From positions 1,503 through 6,810 of the forward strand of contig DMPG01000258.1 of assembly GCA_003456055.1 (NCBI GenBank): 5,308 nt of DNA. The letters are read 5' to 3'. Positions 1-5,308 of this stretch are shown here, piece after piece. The notes beneath the pieces are model-generated. The model searched no databases. It saw only the letters and a list, made by a program, of their open reading frames with translations, and was not told the origin of the DNA. This stretch comes from Bacteroidota bacterium (GTDB lineage Bacteria; Bacteroidota; Ignavibacteria; UBA10030; UBA8401). Numbering within the stretch: position 1 is the stretch's first letter; every line of letters starts with the position of its first letter. The position numbers and the translations under genes are program-made.

Positions 1-593
1 ATCTCACACCAGAAGCTGGAAATGTTACTGTCACTGCGCCGTCCGGATATGAACTTTCATTGACGAGTAGTACCGGATTTACGACGATACTGCAATTACC
101 GTATTCATCAGGCACACTGAATTCAATGAGTATTTATGTGCGTTTCAAACCAACGGCAATGACCGGTTACAATGGATCCATCGGTCATTCCGGTGGATCG
201 GCACTGGATGCTAATGTGGCAGTTTCCGGAACAGGTGTTTCGGGAGCGGTATTCGCCAATACGCCGATAGGTTATGCTACACTCAACGGAGGAACAACCG
301 GAGGAGCAGGCGGTACTGTCACGACAGTGACAACGTTAGCTGAACTGGAAGCATTTGCGAAATTATGTGAGAACAATACCAGTCCGAAAATTCTGTATAT
401 CAATGGAAAAATATCTTCCGCCGCAACAACAACGGTCACCATCAAACACGGTGCGAACATTTCGATCTACGGCGCAGGAAACTTTGGTGAGTTGGAAAAT
501 GTTGGGCTGGTTATTTGGGACTATAAGAATGTGATCGTGCGAAACATGAAGATCCATGAAGTACTTCTATCCGAACGATGCACTCTCGATTGA
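1..593 (+). CDS. PL1 pectate lyase, N-terminal fragment (5' cut by window edge, 3' end frameshifted)
   Basis: The frame is open from the left edge (first full codon at 3), so the true start lies outside the window. The TTG at 60 is internal to the domain and is not a credible start. Residues about 1-80 (3 to about 242) form a beta-sandwich module of the kind repeated in secreted Bacteroidota proteins, ending in AVSGTGVS. The PL1 domain begins near 255 with PIGYATLNGGTTGGAGG, the usual opening of PL1 lyases, and continues through SIYGAGNFGELENVGLVIWD and NVIVRNMKIHEV (up to 563), the early rungs of the parallel beta-helix. After codon 561-563 the frame gives LLSERCTLD and then TGA at 591-593, which is not PL1-like. 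The matching continuation is in the +1 frame from about 565. This fragment alone has no calcium-site or catalytic residues. The family assignment is strong. Whether the break is biological or a sequencing error cannot be told. Confidence 0.85.
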   Translation, partial: LTPEAGNVTVTAPSGYELSLTSSTGFTTILQLPYSSGTLNSMSIYVRFKPTAMTGYNGSIGHSGGSALDANVAVSGTGVSGAVFANTPIGYATLNGGTTGGAGGTVTTVTTLAELEAFAKLCENNTSPKILYINGKISSAATTTVTIKHGANISIYGAGNFGELENVGLVIWDYKNVIVRNMKIHEVLLSERCTLD

Positions 594-1779
594 TGAATGT
601 GAGAATGTCTGGATCGATCATAATGAACTGTACAGTAAGATCGGTGCGGGGATCGGCGTAGATACATACGATGGACTGCTAGATATCAAGAACGGCTCAC
701 GGTACGTGACGGTATCGTGGAATTATCTGCATCATCACATGAAATGCTCGCTAATTGGACACACGGATAATACAGGTCAGCAGACGATCGATAGTCAAAT
801 GAGGATCACGTATCATCACAATTTGTTCAGTAATACTGACGGTAGAAATCCGAGTATACGATATGGTGCAATTCATATGTTCAATAATTTCTTCGAGGAC
901 ATAACCGATTACGGAATAGCAGCACGGGATGGTGCGCACGCAAAGATCGAGAACTCCGTTTATCATAATGTCTTACTGCCAATGTCAACGGACAAGTTTC
1001 CGGTCTCCGGATTACCGAACGGATATATCTGTGAGAGCGGGAATATTTTTTCTGGGACGAGCGGAGCGAATGTTATCTCTCAAACGGGATGTGATTTCTG
1101 GGATGCAGCAACACTTCCGTATTCCTATACACTCGATCCGGTGGAAACAGTTGGAAGTATCGTCAAACTCGTTGCCGGTATTGGTATCATAACATCGGTT
1201 GGTGAGAATGGTGAATTACCGGTTGAGATCACTTCGTTCACCGCATCATCCAATGGGAAAAACATAGAACTGCAATGGCACACTGCGACCGAAACGAACA
1301 ATGCCGGATTTGAAGTTCAGAAATATTTCAACGATCGATGGGAAAAAATCGGATTTGTTGAGGGAGCGGGAACATCGAACAGTGAACACCATTATTCATA
1401 CAACGATACGAATCCTGCATCACTATCATACGTCTACCGTTTGAAACAGATCGATCGTAATGGAAAATTCACTTATAGTAGTATTGTTGAGGGCGTTACT
1501 TCTTTATCGGACCAGGATTTTGTGTTATTGCAGAACTATCCGAATCCGTTTAATCCTTCAACAATGATCCAATTCGTCGTTGCAAAGAAACAATCGGTCA
1601 CGTTGACGGTCTATAATGCGATCGGTCAAAAAGTTGCTTCATTATTTTCAAATGTAGCTGAAGCAGGGAAAATATATTCGGTGAAGTTCAACGGGCAAAC
1701 ATTTCCTTCCGGGATGTATTTTAGTGTATTAGAAAATGGTACAAAGCGGTCAGTGAAAAAAATATTGTTGATGAAATAG
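556..1779 (+). CDS. PL1 pectate lyase, C-terminal fragment with catalytic core, FN3-like domain and T9SS sorting domain
   Basis: This is the rest of the PL1 lyase, which cleaves de-esterified homogalacturonan by calcium-dependent beta-elimination. The ATG at 556 lies inside the upstream fragment and is unlikely to be a real start. PL1-like sequence resumes at about 565 with FYPNDALSIDE. Counting from 556, visible features are D8 (PND-AL, equivalent to a calcium Asp), WIDHN (19-23), D39 and D43 in YDGLLDI (at the calcium-ligand spacing of PelC E166/D170), VTVSWN (51-56), K63 in HMKCSLIG, and R97 and R102 in GRNPSIRYG, matching the conserved Lys and Arg pair of the PL1 active site. Residues about 221-315 (1216-1500) form an FN3-like domain of the LPVEITSFTAS...WHTATETNNAGFEVQK type common in T9SS cargo. 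The last 87 residues, from LLQNYPNPFNPST to VKKILLMK, are a type A T9SS sorting domain. The catalytic residues are intact, so the enzyme would look functional if the frame were restored. Confidence 0.88.
   Translation: MKYFYPNDALSIDECENVWIDHNELYSKIGAGIGVDTYDGLLDIKNGSRYVTVSWNYLHHHMKCSLIGHTDNTGQQTIDSQMRITYHHNLFSNTDGRNPSIRYGAIHMFNNFFEDITDYGIAARDGAHAKIENSVYHNVLLPMSTDKFPVSGLPNGYICESGNIFSGTSGANVISQTGCDFWDAATLPYSYTLDPVETVGSIVKLVAGIGIITSVGENGELPVEITSFTASSNGKNIELQWHTATETNNAGFEVQKYFNDRWEKIGFVEGAGTSNSEHHYSYNDTNPASLSYVYRLKQIDRNGKFTYSSIVEGVTSLSDQDFVLLQNYPNPFNPSTMIQFVVAKKQSVTLTVYNAIGQKVASLFSNVAEAGKIYSVKFNGQTFPSGMYFSVLENGTKRSVKKILLMK
561..568 (+). other. Probable frameshift site in the PL1 lyase gene
   Basis: PL1 homology leaves the frame of the first fragment after KIHEV (codon ending at 563) and resumes in the next frame at FYPNDALSIDE (codon starting at 565). 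Dropping one base anywhere between about 563 and 567 joins them as HEV-F/L-YPNDALSID with no other change, which fits one extra base. The local sequence gtacttctat has no homopolymer longer than two. There is no stop codon at the junction and no recognisable slippery site, so programmed frameshifting is unlikely. A real mutation or a sequencing or assembly error are the remaining options. Confidence 0.8.
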
Positions 1780-1831
1780 TACTTCAATACAAATTACCGA
1801 CTGATATTACGCAAAACTAAAAAACTAGTCA

Positions 1832-1960
1832 TGGTGAGCAAGGCGCAGGCTAAGTTAGTTATGTCATCCTTCGACGCATCCTTTCCCGAAGGGATTCCTT
1901 CGGAACAAACAACGAAGTATTTGCTCAGGATGACCGCCGTTTCTGCGCCGCGTCGAACCA
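1832..1960. repeat. Nested imperfect palindrome, probable dispersed intergenic repeat element
   Basis: Four sets of complementary arms nest in order: tggt 1832-1835 with acca 1957-1960, ggcgcag 1842-1848 with ctgcgcc 1943-1949, gtcatcct 1863-1870 with aggatgac 1927-1934, and a central hairpin ccgaagg 1886-1892 with ccttcgg 1897-1903 around a four-base loop. An alternative pairing of ttcgacgc (1870-1877) with gcgtcgaa (1950-1957) is also exact. The gtcatcct...aggatgac arms resemble intergenic palindromes I recall as multicopy in some FCB-group genomes, but I cannot count copies from one window. No transposase, target-site duplication or T-tract is seen. The 60-codon open frame at 1831-2013 across it has no recognisable domain and is most likely incidental. 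A folded transcript here could reduce read-through or protect the downstream mRNA, which is inference. Confidence 0.7.
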
Positions 1961-1975
1961 CTTTTACCTCTTTAC

Positions 1976-1989
1976 GTAACGTGAGTTAC
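1976..1989. promoter_or_regulatory. Small inverted repeat upstream of the PL9 lyase start
   Basis: The arms gtaac (1976-1980) and gttac (1985-1989) are exact complements around a four-base loop, ending 20 bases before the presumed TTG start. The site could be an operator half-site pair or a small 5'-leader hairpin. It is short enough to arise by chance, and no convincing promoter hexamers flank it. Confidence 0.2.
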
Positions 1990-1990
1990 C

Positions 1991-2012
1991 GAAAGAAAGA
2001 ATATTCACATTG
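1991..2012 (+). promoter_or_regulatory. Weak ribosome binding site and TTG start of the PL9 lyase
   Basis: A purine run, gaaagaaaga (1991-2000), ends nine bases before TTG at 2010-2012. An in-frame TAA at 1977-1979 limits the choice of start, and no ATG or GTG occurs in frame between that stop and TTG. Starting here gives a complete signal peptide (basic RKK, then ITLLLFGLFFAM). The next in-frame ATG, at 2061, would remove the hydrophobic core. The purine run is only a partial Shine-Dalgarno match, as is usual in Bacteroidota relatives. Confidence 0.55.
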
Positions 2013-3524
2013 AATTCACGGAAAAAAATAACACTATTACTATTTGGCTTGTTCTTTGCAATGGAATTGCAGTCAAAATCCATTTTTGTCTCGACCACCG
2101 GAAGCGACACTAATACGGGAACGATTGACAGTCCTTTTCTTACGATAGGAAAAGGGATCAATTCTATGGTTGCAGGTGATACGGTCTTCATTCGCGGCGG
2201 TGTTTATTCTCTGTCGAGTACGATCAGTATTTCCAAAGTGGGTTCGGATACGGGTTGGTATTATTTATATGCTTATCCCGGTGAACGACCATTGCTTGAT
2301 TTTTCCACGCAAACAAGCAGCGATGGAATTAAAGTAAATGGGAAATATTTTCATGTATATGGTATTGATATTAAAAATTCTGCCCACAATGGAATTGCTG
2401 TTAACGGCAGTTACAATATCGTTGAGAATTGCAGAGTATTCGAGAACAGAAATACCGGACTCCAATTAGGGAATGGTGCTTCATACAATAAGATCATCAA
2501 CTGTGATTCTCATTTCAATTACGATCCTCCTTCAGGCGGTGATGCTGATGGTTTTGCGCCGAAACTTAATGTTGGAACCGGGAACTATTTCTACGGCTGC
2601 AGAGCATGGCAGAATTCGGATGATGGCTGGGATGGTTACATGCGTCCTGCCGATAATGTTACCACAACAATTGAGAACTGTTGGGCATTTATGAATGGAT
2701 ATTTGAAAAATGGCAGCCCTTCTACCGGAAATGGGAATGGTTTTAAAATGGGGGGAGGCGATACTTCGAACAAAGATAGTTTACGTCATAATATGATCTT
2801 GAAGAATTGCCTGACGTATGACAATCGTGTGAAGGGATTTGATCAGAATAATAACAGAGGTTCAATGACACTGTTGAATTGTACCGGTTATCGAAATGGT
2901 GCGGAAAATTATAAGATCAGTTCTTTTATCAGAGCAAGTGAATCGTTAACGGTACGAAATTGCTTGGAGTTGGGAAACAAAGTCTCACTAGCAACGTTTG
3001 CAGTGCAACAAACAAATAGTTGGACGATTCCGATAACGGTGACAGCAGCAGATTTTATCAGTCTTGATACGACAGGTATTCGAGGTCCTCGTAAAACGGA
3101 TGGAAGTTTACCGGATATAAATTTTATGCATCTTGCAGCAGCGAGCAAGCTCGTTAATGCAGGAACTGATATTGGTTTACCATTTAACGGCTCTGCACCG
3201 GATCTGGGAGCATTTGAATTTGATTCGCCGACAAACAGACAAGAAAAAGATCAGTTCATATCGGAATTTAGGTTGTTCCAAAATTATCCAAACCCATTCA
3301 ATCCTTCAACAATCATTAATTATCAATTAGCAGTGAACGGTTATGTAACGTTGAAAGTGTATGATGTGATTGGGAGGGAAGTTGCAGTGCTGGTGAATGA
3401 AGTGAAGGAATCAGGGTATTATTCTGCAACATTCAATGCCGCAACATTTTCGACCGGAATTTATTTTGCCCGGCTGCAAAGTGGAAGCCAATTGCAGCTA
3501 AAGAAATTGATGCTGATTAAATAA
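2010..3524 (+). CDS. PL9 family pectate lyase, secreted, with T9SS sorting domain
   Basis: This 504-residue enzyme should cut polygalacturonate by calcium-dependent beta-elimination using a lysine base. Residues 1 to about 24 are a signal peptide. The mature part opens with SIFVSTTGSDTNTGTIDSP and a GDTVFIRGGVY segment, the usual start of PL9 and related right-handed beta-helix proteins. The active site follows the Dickeya Pel9A pattern: D180 in DADGFAPK, then D204, D205 and D208 in NSDDGWD, matching Pel9A D209, D233, D234 and D237 with identical spacing. K246 in GNGFKMGG corresponds to the catalytic Lys273, with a two-residue length difference. The helix continues to about residue 405 (APDLGAFEFD). 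Residues about 419-504, with LFQNYPNPFNPST and LQLKKLMLIK, form a type A T9SS sorting domain. Unlike the PL1 neighbour, there is no FN3-like spacer between catalytic and sorting domains. The gene ends 27 bases before the pectinesterase and probably shares its transcript. All key residues are present. Confidence 0.93.
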   Translation: MNSRKKITLLLFGLFFAMELQSKSIFVSTTGSDTNTGTIDSPFLTIGKGINSMVAGDTVFIRGGVYSLSSTISISKVGSDTGWYYLYAYPGERPLLDFSTQTSSDGIKVNGKYFHVYGIDIKNSAHNGIAVNGSYNIVENCRVFENRNTGLQLGNGASYNKIINCDSHFNYDPPSGGDADGFAPKLNVGTGNYFYGCRAWQNSDDGWDGYMRPADNVTTTIENCWAFMNGYLKNGSPSTGNGNGFKMGGGDTSNKDSLRHNMILKNCLTYDNRVKGFDQNNNRGSMTLLNCTGYRNGAENYKISSFIRASESLTVRNCLELGNKVSLATFAVQQTNSWTIPITVTAADFISLDTTGIRGPRKTDGSLPDINFMHLAAASKLVNAGTDIGLPFNGSAPDLGAFEFDSPTNRQEKDQFISEFRLFQNYPNPFNPSTIINYQLAVNGYVTLKVYDVIGREVAVLVNEVKESGYYSATFNAATFSTGIYFARLQSGSQLQLKKLMLIK

Positions 3525-3551
3525 ATTGTTCAAAGAATAAGAAATATAACC

Positions 3552-5308
3552 ATGAAAAATTTGTCTTTGTTAATATGCTTTAGTGTTATAGTAACTGTAA
3601 ATGTATTTGCTCAAATTCCTGCATCCGCTACGTGGGAATTGAATGCAACAACAACGACCGGAGTCAGTACATCCGGCAGCGTAATAGGAGTTGATGAGAC
3701 ATTCAAAAATATGGAGATCAACCAATATACCGGACCGTTAGCAACCCAGCGGGTTCGAATAGTGGGGAATTTGTGGCCGGCAAGTCAAACTACACAGATC
3801 GATACAGTATATATTCAATTTACGGTATTTTCTAAGTCACCGTATGATCTTACTGTCAACTCGATTTATCTTGGTCTTGGAGCTAACGGCGGCGCCAGCA
3901 TGAGAGCGAATGTTGCATACTCAACCGATTCTACGTTTGGTACGTCCACACAAATTTATGCCGCCGCTGCGGCGTTGAGCACTTCTTCTCTCATTACGAT
4001 TACAAATTCTCCAACTGTTGTCGTTCCAAGCGGGCAAAAATTCTATCTCCGGATATATCCCTGGTATCATAATCTAACATCAAGTCTTACCGGAAAATAT
4101 ATTTGCCCCGACAGTGTCGTTATATCGGGAACGACGAATGGTTCTTCAATTTCACTACCCGAGATCTCAACAAAATCTATCACGAATATTTCTACAACGT
4201 TTGCAGTGAGCGGCGGAAATATTTCCACCGATGGTGGTGGGGCAATATCAGCGAGAGGTATTTGTTGGGATACGACTGCTGCACCAACCATTACAATGAA
4301 TAAAAGTATCGACGGTATTGGTTCAGGATCGTTTACAAGTGTTGCAACAAATTTACTCCCAGGAAAGACATATTTTACTAGAGCGTACGCAACGAACAGT
4401 GCAGGAACTGCATATGGTTCAGAATTGAGTTTCACAACATTATTGGCAAAATCAGTACCAACTGTGACAACTTCAGCAGCATCAAATATTCTGGCAACAA
4501 CAGCAAATACCGGCGGGAGTGTAACAGCATGGGGAGGAGATTCCGTAAGTGCCCGAGGAGTCTGCTGGAGCACTATTTCAAATCCGACAATTGCAGATAA
4601 CAAAACTTTGAATGGAATTGGCAGCGGAGCATTCTCAAGTGTGCTGGTAAATCTCATGCCGAATACAAAGTACTATATCCGTGCATATGCAATAAACAAT
4701 CTTGGAACCGGATACGGGAATGAAGTTTCGTTGTCCACCCAATCGCTTTCGCCGGATGTAACAAAGATTGTTGCTAAGAATGGCGGAGATTACACTACAG
4801 TTCAAGCCGCTTTTGATGCTGTTCCAGACAATTACACAGGAAAATATTTTATTTTTGTAAAAAAGGGCATCTATAAAGAAAAACTGCTCTTGTCGCAAAA
4901 CAAAGTAAATGTTATTCTTATCGGAGAAGATCGGGACAGCACAATTCTTACCTATGATGATTATGCGGGAAAATCGGGGGGAACAAGTACATCACAAAGT
5001 GTTGCTATCGATGCGGATGATTTCATTGCAATGAATATCACATTTCAAAATACGGTAAAAAATGACGGATCATTTGCTGATCAACAAGCGGTAGCGTTGC
5101 GGGTGAACGGAGATCGTCAAGCATACTATAACTGTAATCTGCTCGGCTATCAGGATACATATTATACGTGGGGTGGAAGAGGAACTGGAAGAACGTATCA
5201 CAAGAACTGTAAAATTGAAGGTTCCGTCGATTTTATATTTGGCCGTAATATCGTATTGTTCGATAGTTGCGAGATCCGTGTGAATAGAAACAATGGAACC
5301 CTGACGGC
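3552..5308 (+). CDS. Multidomain CE8 pectinesterase (3' end beyond the window)
   Basis: An uninterrupted frame from ATG at 3552 to the right edge encodes at least 585 residues. Residues 1-21 are a signal peptide, probably cut after NVFA. Residues about 24-197 are a beta-rich module I cannot name, with YSTDSTFGTS and QKFYLRIYPWY motifs. Residues 203-302 and 303-402 are two FN3-like repeats. From 402 the pectinesterase domain begins (KIVAKNGGDYTTVQAAFDAVP), with FVKKGIYKEKLLL matching the family's first signature. Q512 (DQQAVALRV), Q534 and D535 (GYQDTYY) and D560 (GSVDFIFG) match the conserved Gln residues and both catalytic Asp residues. The later Arg and Trp of the LGRPW motif are past the edge. 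The D535-D560 spacing of 25 is longer than the 21 of carrot and Dickeya enzymes because of a Gly/Arg-rich insertion around TWGGRGTGRT. The enzyme would de-methylate pectin and so create substrate for the two lyases. A sorting domain is expected beyond the window but not seen. Confidence 0.93.
   Translation, partial: MKNLSLLICFSVIVTVNVFAQIPASATWELNATTTTGVSTSGSVIGVDETFKNMEINQYTGPLATQRVRIVGNLWPASQTTQIDTVYIQFTVFSKSPYDLTVNSIYLGLGANGGASMRANVAYSTDSTFGTSTQIYAAAAALSTSSLITITNSPTVVVPSGQKFYLRIYPWYHNLTSSLTGKYICPDSVVISGTTNGSSISLPEISTKSITNISTTFAVSGGNISTDGGGAISARGICWDTTAAPTITMNKSIDGIGSGSFTSVATNLLPGKTYFTRAYATNSAGTAYGSELSFTTLLAKSVPTVTTSAASNILATTANTGGSVTAWGGDSVSARGVCWSTISNPTIADNKTLNGIGSGAFSSVLVNLMPNTKYYIRAYAINNLGTGYGNEVSLSTQSLSPDVTKIVAKNGGDYTTVQAAFDAVPDNYTGKYFIFVKKGIYKEKLLLSQNKVNVILIGEDRDSTILTYDDYAGKSGGTSTSQSVAIDADDFIAMNITFQNTVKNDGSFADQQAVALRVNGDRQAYYNCNLLGYQDTYYTWGGRGTGRTYHKNCKIEGSVDFIFGRNIVLFDSCEIRVNRNNGTLT
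4158..4757 (+). repeat. Two tandem 100-codon FN3-like repeats inside the pectinesterase gene
   Basis: The segments 4158-4457 and 4458-4757 align without gaps at an exact 300-base offset. SARGICW at 4248 pairs with SARGVCW at 4548, and YFTRAYATN pairs with YYIRAYAIN. Over the best 63 residues about 35 are identical by eye, while the DNA has diverged at many third positions, so the duplication is not recent. Each unit ends in a GT-YG-E--ST type strand typical of FN3-like linkers in Bacteroidota extracellular enzymes. Their likely role is a spacer or weak binding surface between the N-terminal module and the esterase domain. Confidence 0.85.

Noticed and set aside
561..593. Programmed ribosomal frameshifting in the PL1 gene
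   Set aside because: There is no slippery heptamer, no stop codon at the shift point, and no clear downstream stem-loop or upstream Shine-Dalgarno-like stimulator.
1780..1835. Factor-independent terminator after the PL1 gene
   Set aside because: The region is A-rich on the plus strand but has no GC-rich stem followed by a T-run. The nearby palindrome also lacks a T-tract.
1831..2013. 60-codon plus-strand open frame between the lyase genes
   Set aside because: It lies almost wholly on the palindromic element, has no recognisable domain, and overlaps the PL9 start by four bases. Its first 15 bases resemble the start of GFP coding sequences, but the match ends there and is chance.
2061..3524. 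ATG at 2061 as the PL9 start
   Set aside because: It would delete the basic and hydrophobic parts of the signal peptide from an enzyme whose sorting domain requires export.
4067..4657. 196-codon minus-strand open frame
   Set aside because: It is opposite the FN3-like repeats of the pectinesterase, whose repetitive, Thr/Ser/Ala-rich codons leave few stops on the other strand. The predicted protein has no recognisable motif.
1..5308. CRISPR array, tRNA, rRNA or transposase
   Set aside because: No regularly spaced short direct repeats, cloverleaf-like sequence, rRNA motif or transposase domain was seen on either strand.

Overview
The window carries three consecutive plus-strand genes for secreted pectin-degrading enzymes. 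In order they are a polysaccharide lyase family 1 (PL1) pectate lyase that is cut by the left edge and broken by an apparent single-base frameshift, an intact PL9 pectate lyase, and the first 585 codons of a carbohydrate esterase family 8 (CE8) pectinesterase that runs off the right edge. Both lyases end in a type IX secretion system (T9SS) C-terminal sorting domain with an NYPNPFNPST motif. That motif, the moderate A+T richness, weak ribosome binding sites and the Bacteroidota-style beta-sandwich modules point to the Bacteroidota/Chlorobi/Ignavibacteria branch (FCB group). Ignavibacteria or a close relative is my best guess. No ribosomal or phylogenetic marker gene is present to settle this.

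Layout. Positions 1-1779 hold the PL1 lyase: a beta-sandwich module, the lyase domain, an FN3-like domain and the sorting domain. The reading frame changes near 561-567, so the coding region appears as two overlapping fragments. Positions 1780-2009 are intergenic and contain a nested imperfect palindrome (about 1832-1960) that looks like a dispersed intergenic repeat. Positions 2010-3524 hold the PL9 lyase, which probably starts at TTG. After a 27-base gap, 3552-5308 encode a signal peptide, an unassigned N-terminal module, two tandem FN3-like repeats in exact 300-base register, and the start of the pectinesterase catalytic domain. I see no RNA gene, CRISPR array, transposase or clear factor-independent terminator.

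How they fit together. The expected job of the set is to break down homogalacturonan outside the cell or at its surface. The pectinesterase removes methyl groups, and the two calcium-dependent lyases cut the de-esterified chain by beta-elimination. The PL9 and pectinesterase genes are close enough to share a transcript. The PL1 gene is separated from them by the palindromic element. No SusC/SusD pair, transporter, regulator or downstream uronate-pathway gene is visible, so how the products are taken up cannot be judged here. The window reads as an ordinary pectin-utilisation locus. The points worth checking are the broken PL1 gene, the palindromic element, and the unassigned module at the front of the pectinesterase.
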